DNA of 10,789 nucleotides from Streptomyces sp. NBS 14/10 (GCF_002224125.1 NZ_NCSM01000108.1:1-10789); one strand, 5' to 3'; shown: positions 1-6,941, counted from the stretch's first letter. Numbers and translations: made by a program. The notes: generated by a model from the letters alone, not told the origin.

Positions 1-62
1 ACCACGGCACCAGCGACATCCTGATCACGACCGGCGTCCCGCCGCGCGGACCGGTGCGATGA
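1..62 (+). CDS. C-terminal tail of an unidentified upstream gene (partial)
   Basis: An open frame enters from the left edge (codons start at base 3) and stops at TGA 60-62, giving the tail HGTSDILITTGVPPRGPVR. The stop overlaps the ATG of the acyl-CoA ligase (ATGA, 59-62), which is the usual sign of translational coupling, so the two genes are probably co-transcribed. The 'LITTGVPP' stretch faintly resembles the C-terminal strand of pyruvate kinases (which often read 'ITAGVP'), but 19 residues are too few to assign a family and I do not name it. That the frame is coding is inferred from the overlap and from G/C at most third positions. Confidence 0.5.
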   Translation, partial: HGTSDILITTGVPPRGPVR

Positions 63-1624
63 CCAGCGACCTGGGCTCCTTGTCCTTCGAGCCGTTGACC
101 CCGACGTCGTATCTGGATCGTGCGGCGGCGGCGCACGGGGATCGCATCGCGGTGGTGGACGGGCGGTCCCGGTGGACCTATGCGGAGCTGCGTGATCGGT
201 GTCAGCGGTTGGCGGGCGGGTTGGCCCCGTTGGCCGGGGGGCGTCCGGTGGCGGTGCTCGCGCCGAACACGCATGTGTCGCTGGAGGCGCACTACGGGGT
301 GCCGTGGGCGGGGGTGCCGCTGGTCGCGGTGAACACCCGGCTGTCGGCGGGCGAGGTCGCCTACATCCTGGAGCACTCCAAGGCGTCCGTGCTGATCCAG
401 GACCCGTCGTTCGACGCGTTGGTGGACGAGGCCCTCGCCCGGCTGGACGCCCCGCCGCACCGGATCAGGGCGGGGCGGGAATACGAGGATCTGCTGGCCG
501 CGGCGGAGCCGCTGCATCTGACCCCGACCGACGAACGGGCGCTGCTGTCGATCAACTACACCTCGGGGACCACGGGCCGCCCGAAAGGCGTGATGTACCA
601 CCACCGGGGCGCGTTCCTCCAGGCCGTGGCGATGGTCGGACACACCGGACTCACGCCGTCGAGCGTGCACCTGTGGACGCTGCCGATGTTCCACTGCAAC
701 GGATGGACGTTCCCGTGGGCGGTGACCGCGGCGGCTGGGACGCACGTCTGCCTGCCCAAGGTGAATCCGGCGGAGATCTGGCGACTGCTCCGGGAGGAGG
801 GCGTCACGCACCTCAACGGGGCGCCGACGGTGCTGTCGATGATCGCCTACGCCCAAGAGGCCGCACCCCTGGACCGTACGGTGCGGATCGCCACCGGTGG
901 GGCGCCGCCGTCGCCGGCGATCCTGCGGCGGACGGCGGAGCTGGGGTTCGAGGTCACGCACCTGTACGGGCTGACCGAGACCTACGGCCCAGCGATGCTC
1001 TGCGACTGGCGCCCGGAGTGGAACGACCGCGACGCCGCGGCACAAGCGCGGCTCAAGGCGCGCCAGGGTGTCGGGAACATGATCTCGTGCGTGCCGCGGG
1101 TGATCGCGGACGACGGCACGGACGTCCCCGCGGACGGTGTCACCACGGGGCAGATCGCGTTGCGGGGCAACAACCTCATGCTCGGCTACCTCGACGACCC
1201 GGAGGCCACCCTGGAAGCGGTGCCGGACGGATGGTTCCGGACCGGGGACATCGGCATCCTGCACCCCGACGGGTACGTGGAGCTGCGTGACCGCTCGAAG
1301 GACGTGATCATCTCGGGTGGGGAGAACATCGCGTCGGTCGAGGTGGAGCAGGCGATCATGGATCATCCGGCGGTACTGGAGGCGGCGGTGATCGCGGTGC
1401 CGGACGAGCGCTGGGGTGAGGTCCCTGCCGCCTATGTGAGCCTGCGGGAAGGCGCTACGGCCACCGAGGCGGAGATCATCGAGCATGTGCGGGGCAGGCT
1501 GGCCCGGTTCAAAGCGCCGAAGACGGTCACATTCACCGAGCTGCCGAAGACCTCCACGGGGAAGATCCAGAAGTTCGTGTTGCGGGACAAGGCATGGGCC
1601 CTGAGCGAGAGCCGCATCCGGTGA
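59..1624 (+). CDS. Fatty-acyl/CoA ligase (AMP-binding superfamily, FadD/DmdB-like)
   Basis: This 521-residue protein is predicted to activate a carboxylic acid with ATP to an acyl-adenylate and then transfer it to CoA in the cytoplasm. Visible adenylate-forming motifs are the P-loop-like YTSGTTGRPKGV at 167-178, GLTETYGP at 304-311 (Glu307 would contact ATP/Mg), GWFRTGD ending at Asp397, and the A10 motif PKTSTGK with catalytic Lys502. Length and motif spacing fit a complete enzyme: a large N-terminal domain and a small C-terminal domain from about residue 405. The MFHCNGW segment near residue 210 is typical of the medium/short-chain group related to methylmercaptopropionate-CoA ligases, but the actual substrate cannot be read from sequence. 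ATG 59 is chosen because it overlaps the upstream stop and leaves a normal N-terminus. A benzoate or other aryl-CoA ligase is a less likely alternative. Confidence 0.93.
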   Translation: MTSDLGSLSFEPLTPTSYLDRAAAAHGDRIAVVDGRSRWTYAELRDRCQRLAGGLAPLAGGRPVAVLAPNTHVSLEAHYGVPWAGVPLVAVNTRLSAGEVAYILEHSKASVLIQDPSFDALVDEALARLDAPPHRIRAGREYEDLLAAAEPLHLTPTDERALLSINYTSGTTGRPKGVMYHHRGAFLQAVAMVGHTGLTPSSVHLWTLPMFHCNGWTFPWAVTAAAGTHVCLPKVNPAEIWRLLREEGVTHLNGAPTVLSMIAYAQEAAPLDRTVRIATGGAPPSPAILRRTAELGFEVTHLYGLTETYGPAMLCDWRPEWNDRDAAAQARLKARQGVGNMISCVPRVIADDGTDVPADGVTTGQIALRGNNLMLGYLDDPEATLEAVPDGWFRTGDIGILHPDGYVELRDRSKDVIISGGENIASVEVEQAIMDHPAVLEAAVIAVPDERWGEVPAAYVSLREGATATEAEIIEHVRGRLARFKAPKTVTFTELPKTSTGKIQKFVLRDKAWALSESRIR

Positions 1625-1748
1625 ACGACGGGACCGGACCGGTGGCACGCGAGGTCGTCGTCGGAGAGTGTCAAACCTCGTGCTTTCCACGCGGCCATAA
1701 CGGTGGGTACGGCCTTGGGAGCTGTCGCGGTTCGATGGGCAGGCCGCA

Positions 1749-1794
1749 TGGCTGACAGATGTCCTGCGAGCAGTCGACTCCGTGCTGTCAGCCA
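1749..1794. repeat. 10-bp inverted repeat, possible hairpin
   Basis: TGGCTGACAG (1749-1758) is the exact reverse complement of CTGTCAGCCA (1785-1794), with 26 nt between the arms. It lies 125 nt after the stop of the acyl-CoA ligase and about 200 nt before the E1-like start. No T-run follows, so it is not a textbook terminator. It could be a regulatory-protein site, a weak transcript-end hairpin or chance. Confidence 0.4.
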
Positions 1795-1978
1795 AGGCGC
1801 GTGACGGGGCCGCGGCTCAAGGCCGGTACGAACCGGTCCAGCGCCCCGGGCCGACCGATCAGGTGGCCCGAATGCGAGCAGAATGCTCGATCTGAAACAA
1901 ACGTCTTGTGCAGGCGCGGAGCTATCCCGGCTTCTGGCGGAGCACAACGCGAAATTCCTGAGGCATGGTGCCGAATAC

Positions 1979-1984
1979 GGAGGT
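1979..1984 (+). promoter_or_regulatory. Strong ribosome binding site fixing the E1-like start
   Basis: GGAGGT lies 8 nt before ATG 1993. This near-perfect Shine-Dalgarno sequence decides the start over the long in-frame extension back to 1759. GTG 1990 immediately precedes the ATG but sits only 5 nt from the site. Confidence 0.75.
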
Positions 1985-1992
1985 GGTCTGTG

Positions 1993-4335
1993 ATGGTCGC
2001 GGAACTGAGGTCGGCCGGCGGCAACGGCGGTCCTGTCCAGGCGGAGGAGCTCGCCGCGCTGGAGTCGGTCGAACAGCGGGTGCTGTGGTTGTCCACCGCG
2101 ATCATCGACCACGCCAATCGGGTGCGGCCGAACCCTTCGGGGCTGAAGGTGGGCGGTCACCAGGCGTCCAGTGCCTCGATGACCTCGATCATGACGGCGC
2201 TGTGGTTTCACGCACTGACTGCCGAGGACCGGGTGTCGGTCAAGCCTCATGCCTCACCGGTGCTGCACGCCATCAACTACCTGCTGGGTGAGCTGGACGA
2301 GTCCTACCTGACCACGCTGCGTGCCTTCGGCGGTCTGCAGAGCTACCCCAGTCGTTCCAAGGACCCCGACCTGGTCGACTACTCCACCGGTTCGGTGGGT
2401 ATCGGCGCCACCGCTCCCCTGTGGGGCGCTCTCGCCCGGCGCTACGTGGAGGGGCGCTTCGGCGGTGGCGGGAGGGGGCGCCAGTACTCCCTGCTCGGCG
2501 ACGCCGAGCTGGACGAAGGCGCGATATGGGAAGCCATCCAGGATTCTATGGTGCCGGGTCTGGGCGAAGTGGTGTGGGTCGTCGACCTCAACCGGCAGTC
2601 TCTCGACCGAGTCATCCCCGGCATCGCCGCGGACAAGCTGCAGGGCATGTTCGCCGCGGCCGGCTGGCAGGTGATCTCCCTCAAGTACGGGCGTTTCCTG
2701 AAGGAGTTGTTCAAGCGGCCCGGTGGTGAGGCCCTGCGCGCTCGTATCGATGTCATGGGCAACCCCGAATACCAGCGCCTGCTGCGCTGCTCCGCCGACG
2801 AGCTGCGCGAGCGCTTGCCCGGCACCGGCTCGACCGCCGGGCCGATCGCCGACCTCATCGCCCCCCTGGACGACGCCTCGCTCCTGGCGGCGCTGCGCAA
2901 CCTGGGCGGCCACGACATCGGCGCGCTGTTGGACGCGTTCGCCGGCGTCGACGACACCCGCCCGACCGTGATCTTCGCCTACACGGTCAAGGGCTACGGG
3001 CTCCCCACCGAGGGCCACCCGCAAAACCACTCCTCGCTCCTGACGGCCGACCAGATGAATGCACTGGCCGACCGCCTGGGAACCGATCTCGACCACCCGT
3101 GGACGCGTTTCGGCGAGGGTTCGGCGGAAGCGGCCCTGTGCGCGGCGGCCACCCAGCGGCTGCGCCGCCCCGAACAGGCGCTCCAAAAGCCCCCTGCGGT
3201 CCCCGCCGACCTAGGGCGCCCGGCCCCCACCGGCATCGGGAACACTCAGCAGGCTCTCGGCCGCGTCCTGCTGGATCTCACCCGGCGGGCGCCGGAGGCG
3301 GCCGCCCGGATCGTCACCGTCAGCCCGGACGTCAGCTCCTCCACCAACCTGGGCGGCTGGCTCAACAAGGTGGGCGTGTGGTCGCCCACCGAGCGCACCG
3401 ACTGGTTCGCCGACGACGCCGAGACCATCCTGCACTGGCGCGAGCAGCCGGCCGGTCAGCACGTGGAGCTGGGCATCGCGGAGACCAACCTGGTCGGTCT
3501 CCTCGGCGAGCTGGGCGCCACCTGGAGCCGGTGGGGCCAGCCGCTGCTGCCGATCGGCGTCGTCTACGATCCCTTCGTCAACCGGGCACTGGAGCCTTGG
3601 TCGTTCGGCATCTATGCCGGTGGCCAGTCGATCCTGGTCGGCACCCCTTCCGGTGTCACCCTCGCCCCGGAAGGCGGTGCACATCAGTCGATCACCACCC
3701 CCTCGCTGGGCATTGAACAGCCCGGCTGCGTCACCTATGAGCCGACGTTCGCCATCGACACCGAATGGTGCCTGCTCGCCGCACTCGGCAACTTGGCCAG
3801 GCCAGGAGGCAGCTCGGCCTATCTGCGGCTGTCGACCCGACCCATCGACCAGTCGACAGCCGCCGTGCCCCGCGACCCGGCCGCTCGCGAACGCCGTCGC
3901 CGACATGTGACCGCCGGGGCCTACCGGCTGCGGCAGCACGAGAAGCCCGTGGTGACACTCGCCGCGATGGGCGCTTTGGTCCCGGAGGCCCTGGCCGCCG
4001 CCGACCGGCTCGCCGCCCTCGGGTATGGCGCCGACGTCGTCTGTGTGACCAGCCCGGACCTACTCTTCCGCGCGCTCCAGGCCCGTCGTGGCCTGTCGGA
4101 CGACCCGGCCTGGATCCTCGACCAGGTCTTCCCCCTCGACCGGGCCACCCCGCTGGTCACCGTCCTGGACGGGCATCCCCACACCTTGGCTTTCCTGAGC
4201 ACGATCCAGAACGTTCCCGTCAGCACCCTCGGCGTGACCCGGTTCGGCCAGTCCGGGGCGATCGAGGACGTCTACCGCTACCACCGCATCGACACAGACA
4301 GCATCGTCACCACCGCCCTCGACCTCATCGATTGA
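1993..4335 (+). CDS. Pyruvate dehydrogenase E1-like / transketolase-like ThDP enzyme
   Basis: This 780-residue protein belongs to the homodimeric-E1 (AceE-like) branch of thiamine diphosphate enzymes, which decarboxylate a 2-oxoacid such as pyruvate. Visible features: HASP with His86 (the position of the AceE active-site His), the ThDP/Mg motif GDAELDEG at 169-176 ending with Asn200, His342 and His346 in the GHPQNH segment, GIAE with Glu497 (the Glu that activates the thiazolium ring), and a transketolase-C-like end with LGVTRFGQSG. E. coli AceE is 887 residues and actinobacterial AceE is of similar or greater length, so this is a compact version. No E2 or E3 gene is in the window, so coupling to lipoyl transfer is unproven. 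The start is fixed by the ribosome site at 1979-1984. Alternative calls are a stand-alone 2-oxoacid decarboxylase or a transketolase. I favour the E1-like label because the C-terminus resembles AceE. Confidence 0.85.
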   Translation: MVAELRSAGGNGGPVQAEELAALESVEQRVLWLSTAIIDHANRVRPNPSGLKVGGHQASSASMTSIMTALWFHALTAEDRVSVKPHASPVLHAINYLLGELDESYLTTLRAFGGLQSYPSRSKDPDLVDYSTGSVGIGATAPLWGALARRYVEGRFGGGGRGRQYSLLGDAELDEGAIWEAIQDSMVPGLGEVVWVVDLNRQSLDRVIPGIAADKLQGMFAAAGWQVISLKYGRFLKELFKRPGGEALRARIDVMGNPEYQRLLRCSADELRERLPGTGSTAGPIADLIAPLDDASLLAALRNLGGHDIGALLDAFAGVDDTRPTVIFAYTVKGYGLPTEGHPQNHSSLLTADQMNALADRLGTDLDHPWTRFGEGSAEAALCAAATQRLRRPEQALQKPPAVPADLGRPAPTGIGNTQQALGRVLLDLTRRAPEAAARIVTVSPDVSSSTNLGGWLNKVGVWSPTERTDWFADDAETILHWREQPAGQHVELGIAETNLVGLLGELGATWSRWGQPLLPIGVVYDPFVNRALEPWSFGIYAGGQSILVGTPSGVTLAPEGGAHQSITTPSLGIEQPGCVTYEPTFAIDTEWCLLAALGNLARPGGSSAYLRLSTRPIDQSTAAVPRDPAARERRRRHVTAGAYRLRQHEKPVVTLAAMGALVPEALAAADRLAALGYGADVVCVTSPDLLFRALQARRGLSDDPAWILDQVFPLDRATPLVTVLDGHPHTLAFLSTIQNVPVSTLGVTRFGQSGAIEDVYRYHRIDTDSIVTTALDLID

Positions 4336-4379
4336 GCGAGAACCGGCAGCCTCTGCGTGCAGGGGATTCGCCCCCATAC

Positions 4380-4431
4380 CCCGTCCGGCGGCACGCCCCT
4401 GTCTTGCCGAAACGACGTACCGCCGGACGGG
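4380..4431. repeat. First hairpin of the 15-bp unit (arms A and B)
   Basis: Arm A (unit CCGTCCGGCGGCACG, 4381-4395) pairs with arm B (4416-4430, 14/15 to the reverse complement of the unit). Including one flanking base pair, 15 of 16 positions pair, 4380-4395 against 4416-4431, around a 20-nt loop. It starts 45 nt after the stop of the E1-like gene, where a transcript end is expected. No T-run follows. Confidence 0.7.
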
Positions 4432-4486
4432 CCCGGCACAGCCGGCCCGTACCACCAGCCCATGGGGCAACAGCTCCCCACCCACT

Positions 4487-4544
4487 CCGCCCGGCGGCAC
4501 GGCGCGGCACCCGCCCTGACAAGCCGCGCCGTGCCGCCGGACGG
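4487..4544. terminator. Second, longer hairpin of the same unit (arms C and D), candidate terminator
   Basis: CCGGCGGCACGGCGCGGC (4491-4508) is the exact reverse complement of 4523-4540. The stem extends outward past one mismatch to 4487 and 4544, giving 21 of 22 pairs around a 14-nt loop. Arm D (4530-4544) is the exact reverse complement of arm A (4381-4395), and arm C (4487-4501) matches arm A at 14 of 15. This is the most stable-looking hairpin in the window. The lack of a U-tract is common for actinomycete terminators, but a transposable palindromic repeat is an equal possibility. Confidence 0.5.
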
Positions 4545-4613
4545 CCGAAACCAGCCTGTCCACCCTTCCCACGGCGAGCAGAGCAGACGCTCCACCAGAC
4601 GATTGGACATGTG

Positions 4614-4805
4614 ATGAAGGCTCTGAGCGGAGTCGAACGAAAGTGGTCCGGGGCTCCGGCCGTTCCCCGACCAGCCGCACCGTCAGCCAGTCGTCCGTAT
4701 CTGGCCGTGGGTGGCAGGATCGGCGAGGTCCTCTCCAAGCCGTCGGCAGGCGCCTCCATCGCCGATGAGCTCCAGCAGCGCACTGACGAAGAGTGCCTCC
4801 ACTGA
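4614..4805 (+). CDS. Small hypothetical ORF coupled to adk (doubtful)
   Basis: A 63-residue frame starts at ATG 4614 (GTG 4611 is also in frame) and stops at TGA 4803-4805, sharing the A with the ATG of adenylate kinase (TGATG). I recognise no family. The sequence is rich in Ala, Pro and Ser, then has a short charged end (ELQQRTDEECLH), with no signal peptide or membrane segment. The ribosome site is weak. The coupling junction is the only argument for translation, and such junctions can arise by chance. It may be a leader for adk or non-coding. Confidence 0.3.
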   Translation: MKALSGVERKWSGAPAVPRPAAPSASRPYLAVGGRIGEVLSKPSAGASIADELQQRTDEECLH

Positions 4806-5467
4806 TGCGCATCGTCCTCGTTGGGCCGCCGGGGGTTGGAAAGGGCACTCAGGCCATACGCCTGGCCGGGAAGCTGTCGGTCCCTCACATCTCCACGGGC
4901 GATTTGTTCCGGGCCAACATCAGCCGGCAGACCGAGCTCGGGAAACTCGCGAAAGTCTGCATGGACGCCGGCACCCTCGTCCCCGACGAGCTCACCATCG
5001 CGATGGCGAAGGACCGCATGCGACAGCCGGATGCCGAGAACGGCTTCCTGCTCGACGGTTTCCCACGCAATGTCTCGCAGGCCGAGGCGCTCGACGAACT
5101 GCTGAAGACCGAGGCCATCAAGCTGGACGCGGTCCTTGACCTCGAAGCCCCCGAGGCAGAGGTCATCAAGCGCATCGCCGGCCGACGCGTCTGCCGCAGC
5201 CGGTCGGCACACGTGTTCCACGTTTCGTACCGCCCGTCGAAGAAGCAGGGCGTGTGTGACATCTGCGGCGGTGAGCTGTACCAGCGCGACGACGACTCCG
5301 AGGAGACCGTCCGCAAGCGGCTCGAGGTCTACCACACGCAGACCGAGCCGGTCATCGAGTACTACAAGACGCGGGGCCTGGCGGTCACGATCTCCTCCCT
5401 GGGCCCGGTGGACGAGGTCACGCGCCGGGCGCTGGAAGCCCTCGAGCGCCAGGACGACGGCAAGTAG
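4805..5467 (+). CDS. adk: Adenylate kinase
   Basis: This 220-residue enzyme interconverts AMP + ATP and 2 ADP. Visible motifs: Walker A GPPGVGKGT at 7-15, the AMP-binding STGDLFRANI at 30-39 with Arg36, DGFPRN at 84-89, and the long-lid segment 126-165 followed by YQRDDDSEETVRKRLEVY. The lid has Cys130, Cys151 and Cys154, three of the four Zn ligands seen in Gram-positive long-lid kinases. The fourth position, 133, is Arg (CRSR), where other family members have Cys or Asp. ATG 4805 is preferred over GTG 4793 because it places the core strand MRIVLVG directly at the N-terminus. Actinomycetes normally carry adk between secY and map in the ribosomal-protein cluster. That setting is absent here, so this is probably an extra copy. 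The neighbouring E1-like gene and palindromes give no direct functional clue. Confidence 0.93.
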   Translation: MRIVLVGPPGVGKGTQAIRLAGKLSVPHISTGDLFRANISRQTELGKLAKVCMDAGTLVPDELTIAMAKDRMRQPDAENGFLLDGFPRNVSQAEALDELLKTEAIKLDAVLDLEAPEAEVIKRIAGRRVCRSRSAHVFHVSYRPSKKQGVCDICGGELYQRDDDSEETVRKRLEVYHTQTEPVIEYYKTRGLAVTISSLGPVDEVTRRALEALERQDDGK

Positions 5468-5482
5468 CCGCCGGCACGTCTT

Positions 5483-5564
5483 CCACCACCATCCACCACC
5501 ACGATTGCGGCGGCGGGCGTATGCCCAGAGCGGAGTGCTCGGCCGCAACGGTGGGTGGCGGTGG
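5483..5564. repeat. CCACCACCA direct repeats facing a GG-run tract
   Basis: CCACCACCA occurs at 5483-5491 and again at 5493-5501. About 50 nt further on, GGTGGGTGGCGGTGG (5550-5564) provides five GG runs separated by short linkers. The C-rich and G-rich tracts could partly pair. GCCGCCG (5467-5473) and CGGCGGC (5508-5514) also form 7-bp arms around the repeats. This lies in the gap between convergent genes, where a bidirectional terminator would be expected. Confidence 0.35.
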
Positions 5565-5666
5565 CGACGGCTTTGCCGCGGTCTTCGTGCGAGAGGCAGT
5601 ACCAGAACATGCCGTCGTCCTTGGCGAGCGAGGTCAGGCAGCGCTTCCTCGAATCCTCGGAGCGCG

Positions 5667-6941
5667 TTAGTCCGTCTCGCGGGCAGGTCGGGTGCGAACG
5701 TGGCGGTCGCGTCCGGCGCCATAACCGGCAGCGGCCATGACCAGGCTCAACGCGGTGAGGAGAAGGAGAGCACCAGTCCAGCTGCCGGTGGTGTCGTGGA
5801 GGACGCCCAGGAGAAGGGGTCCGGCCGCGGCGACGAGATAGCCGATGGACTGAGCCATCCCTGCCAGGGCTGTGGTCTCGCTGGGACCAGTGGCACGTTG
5901 GCTTTGGAAGCTCAGGGCGAGCACGAGACAGACACCGGCGCCCAACCCGAGAAGAGTGCACGCCGCGAGTGCGAGCGCTGGAAAGAGGAGCAGAAGCGCG
6001 AAGCCTGCGGCGACGATCGCTGAGCCCGCGGCCGCAGCGAAGCGCTGGTCGTGGCGGCCTCGAGTGATCAAAGGCAGCAACATGCTGGTGACCAGTGCGA
6101 CGAGCTGGTAGTAGAACAGCATCCAGCCGGCAGCCGTGGTGGTCATGCCCTGCTGACTGAGGATGCTGGGCAGCCAGGCGACGGCGGTGTAGAAGGCAAG
6201 GGATTGCAGGCCCATGAAGAAGGACACCTGCCACGCCAGCCAGGATCGCCATGGGGTTCGAGCGTGTGTCCCACGAGACCGCACGTCGCCGTCCGGGCGG
6301 GACCCGCGTAGCCGAGGCAGCCACACGGCGAGAGCGGCGACGGCGACGACCACTCCCCAGGCCAGGGCGGAATGCCAGGTTCCGGGTAGGGCCTCGGCAA
6401 GCGGGACGGAGATGCCGGACGACAGAGCGGCGACCACTCCCATAGCGGTGACGTAGAGAGCGCTGACGGTATGAACACGCGAGCCGGGCACATGGGTGCG
6501 GATCACCGTGGGCAGCAGGACGTTGCCCACTGCGATCGCCACCGAGAGGATCACGGTTCCGGCGAACAAACAGGCAAGCGAGGGCAAGGACCGGATCACG
6601 GTGCCCGCTGCCAGCACTGCGAGGGCGGCTACGAGGAGGCGGGTGGTGCCGACCCGGTGCGAGGTGCGCCCGACAAAGGGCGAAGTCACAGCGAACACGA
6701 ACAGCGGCAGGGTGCTCAGTACGCCACCCCCTGACGCAGTCAACCCGGTGTCGTGCTCGATGGCCGGCAGCAGTGTGCCCACACCCGTCAAGGTCACGCG
6801 TAGGTTGGCCGCCACCAAAAGGATCGCGATCAAGAGGCCGGCCGAAAGGGCGGGCGTGGTAACCGGCGTCTTCGGGGTGGTGATCCGGTCGGCCTTCGTA
6901 GCCGTGGTGAGGCCGGCGCGGGAGTTCCTCGAGGTGGTCAC
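5667..6941 (-). CDS. MFS transporter, CynX/NimT-like
   Basis: This is a 424-residue integral membrane protein with about 12 predicted hydrophobic helices, starting near residue 31 after a polar, Thr-rich N-terminus. The first helix carries the ANLR segment (Arg48) and is followed by a TGVG stretch, the signature region of the cyanate-permease (CynX/NimT/YycB) branch of the major facilitator superfamily. The real substrate is unknown: members move cyanate, nitroimidazoles or other small organic compounds. Translation starts at GTG 6941-6939, whose last two bases lie in the stop codon of the upstream GntR gene (GTGA overlap), so the two genes are almost certainly one operon. The stop is TAA at 5669-5667. 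Expression is probably controlled by the co-encoded GntR protein. Confidence 0.88.
   Translation of the reverse strand: MTTSRNSRAGLTTATKADRITTPKTPVTTPALSAGLLIAILLVAANLRVTLTGVGTLLPAIEHDTGLTASGGGVLSTLPLFVFAVTSPFVGRTSHRVGTTRLLVAALAVLAAGTVIRSLPSLACLFAGTVILSVAIAVGNVLLPTVIRTHVPGSRVHTVSALYVTAMGVVAALSSGISVPLAEALPGTWHSALAWGVVVAVAALAVWLPRLRGSRPDGDVRSRGTHARTPWRSWLAWQVSFFMGLQSLAFYTAVAWLPSILSQQGMTTTAAGWMLFYYQLVALVTSMLLPLITRGRHDQRFAAAAGSAIVAAGFALLLLFPALALAACTLLGLGAGVCLVLALSFQSQRATGPSETTALAGMAQSIGYLVAAAGPLLLGVLHDTTGSWTGALLLLTALSLVMAAAGYGAGRDRHVRTRPARETD

Larger units (their letters stand above)
1625..1992. other. Intergenic gap between acyl-CoA ligase and E1-like gene
   Basis: This 368-nt stretch has no convincing gene. 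It contains a 10-bp perfect inverted repeat (1749-1758 with 1785-1794), a relatively A-rich patch around 1885-1910, and a good Shine-Dalgarno sequence at the right end. The frame open from about 1704 to the stop near 1899 has no suitable start and mixed third-position bias. The frame of the downstream gene stays open back to 1759, but that extension has poor codon bias and no ribosome site. The promoter for the E1-like gene is probably here, but I could not place -10/-35 boxes with confidence. Confidence 0.6.
4336..4613. other. Intergenic spacer holding a palindrome array
   Basis: This 278-nt spacer lies between the E1-like stop and the small ORF before adk. It is dominated by the four-copy 15-bp inverted units described separately at 4380-4544. 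A further imperfect hairpin sits between the two pairs: ACGGGCCCGGC (4427-4437) against GCCGGCCCGT (4441-4450), with one bulged base. I see no credible protein-coding frame. Confidence 0.6.

Noticed and set aside
1759..1992. N-terminal extension of the E1-like protein to the upstream in-frame ATG
   Set aside because: The extension is Cys/Arg/Pro-rich without homology to AceE N-termini and has no ribosome site, whereas ATG 1993 has GGAGGT 8 nt upstream.
1432..2250. Long minus-strand open frame across the end of the acyl-CoA ligase and the following gap
   Set aside because: It is antisense to two well-supported genes, its product is Arg/Pro-rich with no recognisable domain, and long antisense frames are common in high-GC DNA.
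2254..3186. 310-codon minus-strand frame inside the E1-like gene
   Set aside because: It lies wholly antisense to a gene with clear ThDP motifs, and its Gly/Ala/Arg-rich product has no recognisable fold.
4325..5722. 465-codon minus-strand frame spanning the palindrome array and adk
   Set aside because: It runs antisense to adk and across the intergenic hairpins. The composition is that of a shadow frame and no motif is visible.
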